A DNA stretch of 64,000 bases from Clostridia bacterium. Its GTDB lineage: Bacteria; Bacillota; Clostridia; Oscillospirales; Acutalibacteraceae. Location: the NCBI GenBank assembly GCA_017434985.1, contig JAFSFY010000040.1:1-64000 (forward strand). Direction: 5' to 3'. How positions within the stretch are numbered: position 1 is the first letter of the stretch; each line of letters starts with the position of its first letter. Position numbers and translations under genes: made by a program. The notes under the pieces are model-generated. The model did not search any database, was not told the DNA's origin, and saw only the letters and a program-made list of their open reading frames with translations. Shown piece after piece: positions 23,833-32,246 of the stretch.

Positions 23833-24942
23833 TTATTGGGCTTCCAAACGACACCGCTCGGAAATTTCACACATCTGCGTCCACTTGGCTTCCATATCTT
23901 GCAGCAAACGCATTTGGTTGCGGGTACGCACCAGGTTGTGATCTTCGAAATCTACTTTGAAGTACTTGTCACCGTTGAGGTAGTCGGTCATAAACCGCAC
24001 CGCCAATTCGAGCGTCATAATATACGCACCGTAGGGCAACAGGTGAATCTCTTCATCGGTGAGCAGCCCGTCGGTTCCTTTGATGAAACCGCGCGTAAAC
24101 TGTTCAAACAAGTTAAGGTCGAGCGATACTTTGGAGAGATCGCGCTCGTCCTCCGCCGCAGTGGAGGCGCCAAAACGAACGGCATCACCGAAATCATACA
24201 AGGAAGAACCGGGCATTACCGTATCCAAGTCGATCACGCAGACCGCTTTACCCGTTTCGGTATCGAACAGCACGTTGTTGATCTTGGTATCGTTGTGGGT
24301 GACACGGCGCGGGATGATGCCCGCGTTCAGCGAGTTCACGATGCGGCCGCAATCGTCGTATCGGTCAAGCAGGAAGCGAATCTCGTCCTGCATTTCGGCC
24401 ACACGACCGCCTTCGTCGTTTTCAATCGCCTCGCGAAACGCCTCGTAACGTTTGGGGGTGTTGTGGAAATCGGGAATGATCTCGGTGAGGGTATCTGCCG
24501 GAAAATCGGCAAGCAATCCTTGGAACTCACCAAATTCACGCCCCGCTTCGTAAAACTGGTTGGGCGTGTGCACCATGTTGTGCGCCACCGTGTTGTACAC
24601 GTATTCGTAAATACGGAAGAAATGCTTGGTGCTGGTGGTATAGTAATACGGTTTGCCGTCTTCCGCTTTGAGGAAGGACAAGACACGGCGGTCGTAACTG
24701 CCGTATTTTTCCACCAATTTTTTCTTGATGTGTTCGGTAACGGCCAAAATGTTGGTCATCACCTCGTCCGGGTGCTTAAACACGAAACTGTTAATGCGCT
24801 GAACGATATATTGTTTTTGGGCACCGTCATCTTCTTGTACGGTTACCAAATAGGTGCGATTGATATTTCCGGAACAGATCTCCTCTTTGGCTACGATGGG
24901 ATCCGCAATGCCAAAGTGGGCGATGATGTCTTGAAAACTCAT
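23833..24942 (-). CDS. N-acetylhexosamine 1-kinase-like phosphotransferase
   Basis: Predicted aminoglycoside-phosphotransferase-fold sugar kinase resembling NahK, which phosphorylates N-acetylhexosamines at C1. The 369-residue protein has an N-lobe GNINRTYLVTV...QYIVQRIN, the catalytic loop RVTHNDTKINNVLFD (Asp, Asn) near residue 225 and the metal-binding VCVIDLDTVMPG. Start ATG 24942 follows AGAGGG by 6 nt. It is monocistronic with promoter 25020-25047 and a terminator. No phosphorylase of the galacto-N-biose pathway is adjacent, so the natural substrate is uncertain. Confidence 0.8.
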   Translation of the reverse strand: MSFQDIIAHFGIADPIVAKEEICSGNINRTYLVTVQEDDGAQKQYIVQRINSFVFKHPDEVMTNILAVTEHIKKKLVEKYGSYDRRVLSFLKAEDGKPYYYTTSTKHFFRIYEYVYNTVAHNMVHTPNQFYEAGREFGEFQGLLADFPADTLTEIIPDFHNTPKRYEAFREAIENDEGGRVAEMQDEIRFLLDRYDDCGRIVNSLNAGIIPRRVTHNDTKINNVLFDTETGKAVCVIDLDTVMPGSSLYDFGDAVRFGASTAAEDERDLSKVSLDLNLFEQFTRGFIKGTDGLLTDEEIHLLPYGAYIMTLELAVRFMTDYLNGDKYFKVDFEDHNLVRTRNQMRLLQDMEAKWTQMCEISERCRLEAQ

Positions 24943-25019
24943 GCAATCCCTCTTTCTCAACGTGTTCGTTGTTCGGTGATGGGAAATTCGAAATTGTTAA
25001 GCAGTCAGCATACCGCTAT

Positions 25020-25047
25020 ATTATATCAAACTTGGCTAAAAAGTCAA
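25020..25047 (-). promoter_or_regulatory. Promoter of NahK-like gene
   Basis: On the minus strand TTGACT (25047-25042), a 16-bp spacer and TATAAT (25025-25020). Confidence 0.65.
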
Positions 25048-25085
25048 GTTTTACGACTAACTTTCACAAATATGCGGCCAAAGCC

Positions 25086-25823
25086 CTACGATTGCGCTAC
25101 TTTTTCGTCCTTCAAAAACCGACGAAGCAGTTCCAAATGACGCTGTTGTGCTTGCTTGTGTTCGTCCTTGGCACTGGCATCCACGTAGCGCACACCGATT
25201 ACCAAGGGTTCGGGCAACATTTCGTCAATCTGCTCCTTGGGATAGTCGGACCAAACACTTTGCGCAAACGCCGAAAGATCAAACGTAAAATACGTACCGT
25301 CTTCGGCCACCGTTTCGCCCTCGGCACCGAGCGCGGTGAAAAACGAGAAATCTTCCTCCGCCGTCATACCGGCGATAAACGAGTTGTAGAACGACGGTGA
25401 AAACGCAAAAATCATCACGTCACCCGCCGCAATGTGGGCAATAACCGCTTGGCGGTTGTTGACGCCAACCTGCGTATACTCGTCTTCCTTTTGCACGTTA
25501 AGGGCTTGGATCTGCACGGCAACCTCACCGTCGCCGTTGACGTCTTCGGCATACGGCAGCAACGCCTTTTCGAGTTCTTCCACAATTGGCTCGGGAATAT
25601 AGGTGGACGCCGCAATACAGATACTGTAATCGGGGGTCACCCGCGTGATCAACTGTACAATGAGCACCGCAGCGACGATAACCGCAAACACGCCGCCGAG
25701 GATTCCCCATTTATGATGATACCAGATGTTCTCGAGTTTGCCCTTCGGGGTCAACTGCGTGGAACGATCGGTATACTGCAATTCCTCTTCACTCACACCC
25801 ACCAGATAACGTTCTCTGGCCAT
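25086..25823 (-). CDS. Membrane-anchored protein of unknown function
   Basis: Not recognised. The 245-residue protein has a cytoplasmic N-terminus of about 40 residues (ERYLVGVSEEELQYTDRSTQLTPKGKLENIWYHHKW) and one membrane helix (about 42-60, ILGGVFAVIVAAVLIVQLI). An external domain follows that recalls a ligand-binding or solute-receptor fold (DYSICIAASTYIPEPIVEELEKAL...). SD AAAGGAG lies 9 nt before ATG 25823. Its promoter (25891-25919) is followed at once by a hairpin in the untranslated leader. Confidence 0.65.
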   Translation of the reverse strand: MARERYLVGVSEEELQYTDRSTQLTPKGKLENIWYHHKWGILGGVFAVIVAAVLIVQLITRVTPDYSICIAASTYIPEPIVEELEKALLPYAEDVNGDGEVAVQIQALNVQKEDEYTQVGVNNRQAVIAHIAAGDVMIFAFSPSFYNSFIAGMTAEEDFSFFTALGAEGETVAEDGTYFTFDLSAFAQSVWSDYPKEQIDEMLPEPLVIGVRYVDASAKDEHKQAQQRHLELLRRFLKDEKVAQS

Positions 25824-25851
25824 GGTTAAAGTCTCCTTTTTTGGTCGTGAT

Positions 25852-25888
25852 AAAAAACGGGCAGAAAATCGGTTTCTGCCCGTTTTTT
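25852..25888 (-). terminator. Hairpin: his operon terminator or leader attenuator
   Basis: AAAAAACGGGCAGAAA (25852-25867) pairs with TTTCTGCCCGTTTTTT (25873-25888). It follows hisIE, but it also lies just downstream of the promoter at 25891-25919, so it would form at the 5' end of the next transcript. Confidence 0.75.
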
Positions 25889-25890
25889 AC

Positions 25891-25919
25891 AGTATAGCAC
25901 ATTCTCGGCGCGGTTGCAA
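25891..25919 (-). promoter_or_regulatory. Promoter of 25823 gene
   Basis: On the minus strand TTGCAA (25919-25914), a 17-bp spacer and TATACT (25896-25891). The expected start near 25884 is inside the hairpin at 25852-25888. Confidence 0.55.
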
Positions 25920-25936
25920 GTGTTTTTGTCGAAATC

Positions 25937-26587
25937 TTACGAGGTCATCTTCTCCTGCTTCACCTTACGGTCGATCACGTGGCGTGAGGCGAGTTCGCGG
26001 TGAATGTCGGTAAGCGAAATGCCCGCCTCGATCATGAGTACCATCACGTGATAGGTGAGATCGGCAATTTCGTAGATGGTTTCCTTTTTGTCGTTATCTT
26101 TGGCGGCGATGATCACTTCGGTGCTCTCTTCGCCCACCTTTTTGAGGATCTTATCGAGGCCTTTTTCAAACAGATAGGTCGTGTACGAACCTTCTTTTTT
26201 CTCGATCTTGCGGCCTTCGATCAGGCTCATCAACCCTTCCAATGAAAATTCCTGCAATTCGTCGCTCTCCCACACGGGTTTGGTAAAACAGGAGGTCGTA
26301 CCGGTGTGGCACGCAGGGCCGTCGGGTTCCACCATCACGACGAGCGCGTCGTTATCGCAATCGGCGGTGATGGATACGATGTGTTGATAGTTACCGCTGG
26401 TCTCCCCTTTGAGCCACAGTTCCCCGCGGGAACGGCTCCAAAAACACGTGAGGCCCTTTTCCATCGAGATCTGCAAGCTTTCACGGTTCATATAAGCAAG
26501 GGTGAGCACCTGCTTGGTGACCGCATCGGTCACAATGGCAGGGATGAGCCCCTGTTCGTCAAATTTGAGTTCGTTAATGTTCAGCAT
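25937..26587 (-). CDS. hisIE: Bifunctional PRA-CH/PRA-PH (histidine biosynthesis)
   Basis: Catalyses the second and third steps of histidine synthesis: hydrolysis of phosphoribosyl-ATP (HisE) and opening of phosphoribosyl-AMP (HisI). Of about 216 residues, the N-terminal HisI part carries [18 protein letters not shown] and the metal site [13 protein letters not shown]...[10 protein letters not shown]. The C-terminal HisE part starts near residue 110 ([43 protein letters not shown]). ATG at 26587 has AAAGG at good spacing; an ATG at 26596 overlaps the SD. It is the last gene of the his operon, 13 nt after hisF. Confidence 0.93.
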   Translation of the reverse strand: MLNINELKFDEQGLIPAIVTDAVTKQVLTLAYMNRESLQISMEKGLTCFWSRSRGELWLKGETSGNYQHIVSITADCDNDALVVMVEPDGPACHTGTTSCFTKPVWESDELQEFSLEGLMSLIEGRKIEKKEGSYTTYLFEKGLDKILKKVGEESTEVIIAAKDNDKKETIYEIADLTYHVMVLMIEAGISLTDIHRELASRHVIDRKVKQEKMTS

Positions 26588-26600
26588 ACGATTCATCCTT

Positions 26601-27359
26601 TCAGCGACGAGCGGGAATCCCGTTTTTCGCCATATAGTCTTTTAAATCGCGGATATCCACTTCCCCGAAATGGAAAATGGACGCCGCCAATCCCGCATCC
26701 ACCTTCGGCAGCGTGCGAAACAGCTCGATAAAATGGTCCATATTGCCCGCACCGCCCGAAGCGATGACCGGCACCGACACCGCGTCACACACGGCGGCGA
26801 GCATTTCGAGGTCAAATCCGTTTTTCACGCCGTCGGTGTCGATGGAGTTGACCACCAATTCGCCCGCGCCGTCTTCCACGCAACGGCGAATCCACGAAAT
26901 GGCTTCCATGCCCGTGTTTTCGCGGCCGCCTTTGGCGAATACGCGAAACACACCGTCCACACGTTTGACGTCGACCGACAGTACCACGCATTGGTCGCCG
27001 TACAATTTGGCGGCTTTACCGATCAGCGACGGATCGGCAATGGCACCCGAATTGACACTGACTTTATCGGCTCCGCACGCGAGCACCCGCTCAAAATCGG
27101 CGGTGGTGCGAATACCGCCGCCCACCGTGAGCGGAATAAACACCGAACGCGCGGTCTCACACAAAATGTCGGTGAACAGTTTGCGCCCCTCCGCCGAAGC
27201 GGTGATGTCGTAAAACACGAGTTCGTCCGCGCCGCCCGAAGAATAGTGTTTGGCGAGTTCCACGGGCGAAGCCACGTCACCGAGGCCTTGGAAATTGACC
27301 CCTTTGACCACGCGCCCGTCTTTGACGTCCAAACACGGGATGATTCTCTTTGTGATCAT
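26601..27359 (-). CDS. hisF: Imidazole glycerol phosphate synthase cyclase subunit
   Basis: Uses ammonia from HisH to turn PRFAR into imidazole glycerol phosphate and AICAR. The 252-residue TIM barrel has catalytic Asp11 in [15 protein letters not shown] and Asp130 in VVLSVDVKR, with phosphate-binding loops [11 protein letters not shown] and [10 protein letters not shown]. It overlaps the 3' end of hisA by 4 nt (ATGA). Confidence 0.96.
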   Translation of the reverse strand: MITKRIIPCLDVKDGRVVKGVNFQGLGDVASPVELAKHYSSGGADELVFYDITASAEGRKLFTDILCETARSVFIPLTVGGGIRTTADFERVLACGADKVSVNSGAIADPSLIGKAAKLYGDQCVVLSVDVKRVDGVFRVFAKGGRENTGMEAISWIRRCVEDGAGELVVNSIDTDGVKNGFDLEMLAAVCDAVSVPVIASGGAGNMDHFIELFRTLPKVDAGLAASIFHFGEVDIRDLKDYMAKNGIPARR

Positions 27360-28069
27360 ACCGCCACCTCAATTGCTTCCTTCAGATCGATCGCGCCCGT
27401 ATAATACGCTTTGCCGATGATGGCACCGTACAACCCGAGTGCTTTCAAGCGATAAATATCCTCCATCGACGACACGCCGCCCGACGCCACGATATTCAGC
27501 GACACTTCCTCCGACAAGCGGCGGTACAACTCGGCATTGGCACCTTGCATCGCGCCGTCTTTGGAAATATCGGTACAAATGAGGGTGCGCACCCCCACCT
27601 GCTCCATATGTTTGCAAAACGCGAACGCTTCCCAATCGGCGCTTTCGGTCCATCCTTTGATGGCCACCTGCCCGTCACGAATGTCCACGCCGACCGCCAC
27701 CGCATCGCCGAATTTTGCGACCGCTTGTTCCACAAATCCGTTTTCGGTGACCGCCGCCGTACCCAAAATAACACGGTCGATGCCGGCGGAAACATAGCGT
27801 TCAATGGTATCCATCGTGCGGATGCCGCCGCCCACTTCACAAAATAGGCCGGTTTCCTTTTTCAAGCGACAGATGAGGTCAAGGTGCGGGGTGGTGCCGT
27901 CTTTGGCGCCTTGCAGATCCACCAAATGAATGTGTCGCGCACCGCTTTGCACAAAATCGCGCGCAACCGCCACGGGGTCTTCGTTGTACACGGTCATTTG
28001 CGTGTAGTCGCCTTTGAAGAGGCGCACCGCGTTGCCGCCATACAGATCAATGGCAGGAAAAATGTTCAT
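27356..28069 (-). CDS. hisA: ProFAR isomerase
   Basis: Isomerises ProFAR to PRFAR, step four of histidine synthesis. The 237-residue TIM barrel has Asp8 in FPAIDLYGGNAVRLFKGD and Asp129 in AVAVGVDIRDGQVAIKGW, with phosphate loops CEVGGGIRTM and IVASGGVSSM. Start and stop overlap hisH and hisF by ATGA junctions, so the genes are translationally coupled. Confidence 0.96.
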   Translation of the reverse strand: MNIFPAIDLYGGNAVRLFKGDYTQMTVYNEDPVAVARDFVQSGARHIHLVDLQGAKDGTTPHLDLICRLKKETGLFCEVGGGIRTMDTIERYVSAGIDRVILGTAAVTENGFVEQAVAKFGDAVAVGVDIRDGQVAIKGWTESADWEAFAFCKHMEQVGVRTLICTDISKDGAMQGANAELYRRLSEEVSLNIVASGGVSSMEDIYRLKALGLYGAIIGKAYYTGAIDLKEAIEVAV

Positions 28070-28683
28070 CGGGCATCCTCCTCACAAAACGCACGCAAAA
28101 TGGCCAGTCCCACATCACCGCTTTTTTCGGGATGGAATTGGCAACCGTAAACGTTGCCGTTTGCCACCGCGGCGGTAAGCGGTGCACCGTAGTCGGACAC
28201 GGCAATCACCGCTTCGTCACAATCGGCGGCATAAAACGAGTGCACGAAGTAGACGTAGTCCCCCTCACGGATATACCGAAACAAGGGCGTTTCGCGTGTC
28301 AGTTGCAACGCGTTCCACCCGATGTGCGGAATCTTGAGGTCGGCGGGAATCACGTCGGCAATGGGGCGAATGTTGCCCTTGATAAGGCCGAGCCCTTCGT
28401 GCTCGCCGTATTCAAAACTTTTGTCAAAGAGCAGTTGCATACCGAGGCAAATACCGAGCAGCGGTTTGCCGTTGCCCGCTTCTTCTTTCACCACGTCAGC
28501 AAGCCCCGAATCGCGCAGTTTTTGCGCCGCATCGCCGAATGCGCCGACACCCGGTAACACGAGTTTATCCGCGGCACGGAGCACCGCCGCATCGGCGGTC
28601 ACCACCGCTTCGACACCCACGGCGGCAAACGAACTTTTCAGCGAAAAGAGGTTGCCGACACCGTAATCCACAATGGCTATCAT
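28066..28683 (-). CDS. hisH: Imidazole glycerol phosphate synthase glutaminase subunit
   Basis: Releases ammonia from glutamine and passes it to HisF. The 205-residue class I amidotransferase has the nucleophile Cys79 in LLGICLGMQLLF and the His-x-Glu of the triad in GCQFHPEKSG, after PGVGAFGDA at the oxyanion-side loop. ATG at 28683 overlaps the hisB stop (TGATG); a GTG one codon earlier is possible. Confidence 0.95.
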   Translation of the reverse strand: MIAIVDYGVGNLFSLKSSFAAVGVEAVVTADAAVLRAADKLVLPGVGAFGDAAQKLRDSGLADVVKEEAGNGKPLLGICLGMQLLFDKSFEYGEHEGLGLIKGNIRPIADVIPADLKIPHIGWNALQLTRETPLFRYIREGDYVYFVHSFYAADCDEAVIAVSDYGAPLTAAVANGNVYGCQFHPEKSGDVGLAILRAFCEEDAR

Positions 28684-29270
28684 CACAGAACTCCTTTGGT
28701 GGAGGGAATTTCGTCGGCAAATGCGGGATCAATGGCCACCGCGGCACGCAAACTGCGCGCCACCGATTTGAAGGAACCTTCCAAGATATGGTGCGAGTTG
28801 CTGCCCGCCAACTGACGGATGTGCAACGTGCACGCCGCCGCACGGGTAAAAGCAAGCCAAAATTCTTCGGCAAGTTCGGTATCAAACGTGCCCACTTTGG
28901 CGGCGGGCACGTCAACCGCGTAGCCGAGATAGGCGCGACCCGACAAGTCGACCGCCGACAAGATAAGTGCCTCGTCCATCGGCAACACGGTATCGCCGTA
29001 ACGCACGATGCCTTTCTTGTCGCCGAGGGCTTCGGCAAACGCTTGACCGAGACAGATGCCGATATCTTCCACCGTGTGGTGGTCGTCCACCTGCGTGTCG
29101 CCCTTGCAGTTGACGATCAGGTCAAACCGCGCATGACGGGCAAACAAGGTGAGCATATGATCCAAAAAGCCGCAACCGCTGTCCACGGCACTGTTGCCGC
29201 TGCCGTCCAGCGCGAGTGACAAGGTGATGTCGGTTTCATTGGTTTTACGAATGATCGTCGCGTTTCTCAT
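28683..29270 (-). CDS. hisB: Imidazoleglycerol-phosphate dehydratase
   Basis: Dehydrates imidazole glycerol phosphate to imidazole acetol phosphate. The 195-residue protein is the monofunctional form, without the HolPase domain of E. coli HisB. Manganese-binding His clusters are visible in GFLDHMLTLFARH, VDDHHTVEDIGICLG and SNSHHILEGSFK. It overlaps hisC by ATGA. Confidence 0.96.
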   Translation of the reverse strand: MRNATIIRKTNETDITLSLALDGSGNSAVDSGCGFLDHMLTLFARHARFDLIVNCKGDTQVDDHHTVEDIGICLGQAFAEALGDKKGIVRYGDTVLPMDEALILSAVDLSGRAYLGYAVDVPAAKVGTFDTELAEEFWLAFTRAAACTLHIRQLAGSNSHHILEGSFKSVARSLRAAVAIDPAFADEIPSTKGVL

Positions 29271-30334
29271 CGTGTATACTCCTCCAAAATCGTCTCGACG
29301 GTGCGAACAAATTGTTCCATTTCTTCGCGACTGCCGATGGTAATACGGTTATATGCCGCAAGGCGCGGGGCATCAAAGTGGCGCACCAAAATGCCGCGGT
29401 CTTTCAATTCGCGGTACAGTACCGCGCCGTCAACGGCTTCGTGTTTGGCAAACACAAAATTGGCCGCCGAATCGGTCATCGCAAATCCCAGACGACGCAA
29501 CTCACGCATCGTGTACGCGCGGTTGTCCATCACCGCTTGGCAATTTTGGCGGGTATATTCCTCATCCGCCAACACGCCGAGACCTGCCGCGGCGGTCATA
29601 CGGTTGATGTTGTACGGGTTGGTGGCGTATTTGAGCGTATTGAGGTCCTGAATCAGCGCCGCACAACCGACGCCGAACCCGAGCCGCGCCCCCGCCATGG
29701 AACGGGATTTGGAAAAGGTTTGGGTGACGAGCAAGTTGTCGTACTTGTGAATGAGCGGCACGCACGACTCGCCGCCGAAATCGACGTACGCTTCGTCTAC
29801 CACCACCACCGAATCGGGGTTGCTTTGCACGATGCGCTCAATCGTATCGCGCGGCAGCACAATGCCCGTGGGGGCATTGGGGTTGGCCAAAAAGATGGTT
29901 TTGCCGATGCCGAGGTAATCATCCACGTTCACCGTCAGATCGTCCCCCAGCGGAATCTCGGTGTACGGCACGCGATTACACGCGGCAAACACCGAATAGA
30001 ACCCATAGGTAATGTCGGGGAACGCGGCGGGATGCGCATCGTCGCAAAACGCCATAAAAGCAAAATTGAGAATGTCGTCCGATCCGTTGGTAAGCAACAC
30101 TTCATCGGGCGAAACGCCGCACATTGCCGCAACTTTGGCGGTCAGTTCGGCGCTTTGCGGATCGGGGTACAGCTGCAAGCGCGCCGCCGCCTCGGCCGCG
30201 AGTGCCACCGCTTTTTCGGACGGCGGGAACGGCGATTCGTTGGTATTGAGTTTGATATACCGCTTGTCCTGCGGCTGTTCGCCGGGGGTATACGGCGTCA
30301 GCGCGCGGTATTTATCACTGAAAAATCGACTCAT
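29267..30334 (-). CDS. hisC: Histidinol-phosphate aminotransferase
   Basis: PLP enzyme that converts imidazole acetol phosphate to histidinol phosphate with glutamate. The 355-residue fold-type I protein has IKLNTNESPFPPS near the start, the LTNGSDDILNF phosphate region, VVVVDEAYVDFGG (PLP-pairing Asp) and the Schiff-base Lys in TQTFSKSRSMAGARLGFG. It overlaps hisD by ATGA. No histidinol phosphatase gene is found in this operon, so that step must be encoded elsewhere. Confidence 0.95.
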   Translation of the reverse strand: MSRFFSDKYRALTPYTPGEQPQDKRYIKLNTNESPFPPSEKAVALAAEAAARLQLYPDPQSAELTAKVAAMCGVSPDEVLLTNGSDDILNFAFMAFCDDAHPAAFPDITYGFYSVFAACNRVPYTEIPLGDDLTVNVDDYLGIGKTIFLANPNAPTGIVLPRDTIERIVQSNPDSVVVVDEAYVDFGGESCVPLIHKYDNLLVTQTFSKSRSMAGARLGFGVGCAALIQDLNTLKYATNPYNINRMTAAAGLGVLADEEYTRQNCQAVMDNRAYTMRELRRLGFAMTDSAANFVFAKHEAVDGAVLYRELKDRGILVRHFDAPRLAAYNRITIGSREEMEQFVRTVETILEEYTR

Positions 30335-31611
30335 GATTCTTCCTCTAATCGAATGACCGCGCTTTTGGCGTGAGCGGTGAGACCTTCTTTTTCGGCAAAA
30401 TACGCCACGTCACGCCCCACGCGGGCCAGCGCTTCTTTGGTAAAGTAGGTATATTGCGTCTTTTTGACAAAATCGTCCACCGACAGCGGGCTGGAGAATT
30501 TGGCGGTGCCGCTGGTGGGCAACGTGTGGTTGGGACCTGCCATATAGTCGCCGAGCGCTTCGGGACAATGTTTGCCCATAAAGATGGAACCCGCGTGGCG
30601 GATACCGTCGAGATAATCGAACGGGTTGTCCACACACAGTTCAAGGTGTTCGGGCGCGATCTCGTTGGCGATGTCCAGCACTACCGAGAGACTATCCGCC
30701 ACGATGATCTTGCCGTTGTTATCAATGGACGCGCGGGCGATCTCGGCACGGGCGAGTTTTGGAATTTGCACTTCGAGTTCCGCCTGCACCGCTTCGGCGA
30801 GCGCCATGGAATCGGTGACCAGCACCGCGCTGGCGAGTTTGTCGTGTTCCGCTTGCGAGAGCAGATCGGCCGCCACGTAACGCGGGTCAGCGGTTTCGTC
30901 CGCCACGATCAAAATTTCACTCGGGCCGGCGATCATATCGATGGACACCGTGCCGAACACTTGCTTTTTGGCTTCCGCCACAAAGGCGTTGCCGGGACCG
31001 ACGATCTTATCCACCTTCGGCACACTTTCGGTGCCGAACGCCAAGGCGGCGATGGCTTGCGCGCCGCCCACTTTAAAGATCTTGTCCACGCCGGCCACGT
31101 ATGCCGCCGCCAAAATGACGGGGTTTATTTTTCCTTCTTTATTCGGAGGCGATACCATCACCACCTGCGGTACGCCCGCAATCTTGGCGGGGATGGCGTC
31201 CATCAGCACGGTAGACGGATAGGCCGCCGTGCCACCCGGCACGTACAAGCCCGCGCGGTCAACGGGGATGACTTTTTGCCCCATCACGATACCGGGTTCG
31301 TCGTTGATGATAAACGAATTGCGCACTTGTTTTTCGTGGAATTTGCGGATGTTTTTGGCCGCCGTTTGCAAAATCTCCAAAAACTTGGGATCCACCGCCG
31401 CCACCGCGTCTTCCATTTCTTCGGCCGTGACCTGTAGGTCGGTCAGGTCGGCACCGTCAAACCGTTTGGTGTAGTCACGCAGAGCGGCGTCGCCCTCCGC
31501 CTTCACACGGGCGAGAATATCCGCCACGATGTCCTGCACGTTCACCTGCGGTTCCACACGGGCAAAGATCTCGTCGTTCGAGACCGCACCGTAAGACAAA
31601 ATGTTGATCAT
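30331..31611 (-). CDS. hisD: Histidinol dehydrogenase
   Basis: Oxidises histidinol to histidine in two NAD-dependent steps. The 426-residue zinc enzyme shows VPVDRAGLYVPGGTAAYPSTVLM, GAQAIAALAFGTESVPKVDKIVGPGN, IDMIAGPSEILIVAD, DLLSQAEHDKLASAVLVT (zinc and catalytic Gln/His) and GPNHTLPTSGTAKFSSPLSV near the C-terminus. It overlaps hisG by ATGA. Confidence 0.96.
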   Translation of the reverse strand: MINILSYGAVSNDEIFARVEPQVNVQDIVADILARVKAEGDAALRDYTKRFDGADLTDLQVTAEEMEDAVAAVDPKFLEILQTAAKNIRKFHEKQVRNSFIINDEPGIVMGQKVIPVDRAGLYVPGGTAAYPSTVLMDAIPAKIAGVPQVVMVSPPNKEGKINPVILAAAYVAGVDKIFKVGGAQAIAALAFGTESVPKVDKIVGPGNAFVAEAKKQVFGTVSIDMIAGPSEILIVADETADPRYVAADLLSQAEHDKLASAVLVTDSMALAEAVQAELEVQIPKLARAEIARASIDNNGKIIVADSLSVVLDIANEIAPEHLELCVDNPFDYLDGIRHAGSIFMGKHCPEALGDYMAGPNHTLPTSGTAKFSSPLSVDDFVKKTQYTYFTKEALARVGRDVAYFAEKEGLTAHAKSAVIRLEEES

Positions 31612-32246
31612 ACCGCCACCTCCGTTTGTGCCGCCAATTCGCGCAACAAGGTTTCGATCGCCTCGTTTTTAAAGGCAAATCCCGCGCGGTTGGCGATGAG
31701 TCGTGCACTGATGGGTACGATGGTTTCATGCACCACCAGATTGTTTTCTTTAAGAGTGGTTCCCGTTTCCACGATGTCCACGATCACGTCGGAAAGACCG
31801 AGGATGGGCGCAATTTCAATGGAACCGTTCAGGCGAATGATGTCGATGTCGCGACCGATGGAAGTATAGTAGTTGCGGGCGATATTGACAAACTTGGTCG
31901 CCACTTTTAAGGTGCGGCGCGGGTCGTCGCGAAAGTCCGCTTTGGCCGCCACCGCCATACGGCATTTGCCGAGATTTAAATCGAGCAATTCGTACACCGC
32001 CGGTTGGTATTCCAGCAAAATGTCCTTGCCCGCCACGCCGACATCGGCGGCGCCGCGTTCCACGTAGATGGCTACGTCGGAGGGTTTGACCCAAAAATAA
32101 CGCACGCCTTTTTCTTCGTTTTCAAAAATCAGTTTGCGGTTGTTTTCCCGAATGGAGGGGCACTCAAAACCCGCTTTTTCAAACATGGCGTACACTTTTT
32201 CGCCCAAGCGGCCTTTCGGCAACGCCACGTTAAGCATCGTTTTCAA
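31608..32246 (-). CDS. hisG: ATP phosphoribosyltransferase, short form
   Basis: First and normally feedback-regulated step: joins ATP and PRPP. At 212 residues it is the short HisG lacking the regulatory domain, so it needs HisZ, which is encoded just upstream. LNVALPKGRLGEKVYAMFEKAG, the YVERGAADVGVAGKDIL loop and DVIVDIVETGTTLKENNL are visible. Its start lies 17 nt inside the end of hisZ, which supports equal production of both subunits. Confidence 0.95.
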   Translation of the reverse strand: MKTMLNVALPKGRLGEKVYAMFEKAGFECPSIRENNRKLIFENEEKGVRYFWVKPSDVAIYVERGAADVGVAGKDILLEYQPAVYELLDLNLGKCRMAVAAKADFRDDPRRTLKVATKFVNIARNYYTSIGRDIDIIRLNGSIEIAPILGLSDVIVDIVETGTTLKENNLVVHETIVPISARLIANRAGFAFKNEAIETLLRELAAQTEVAV

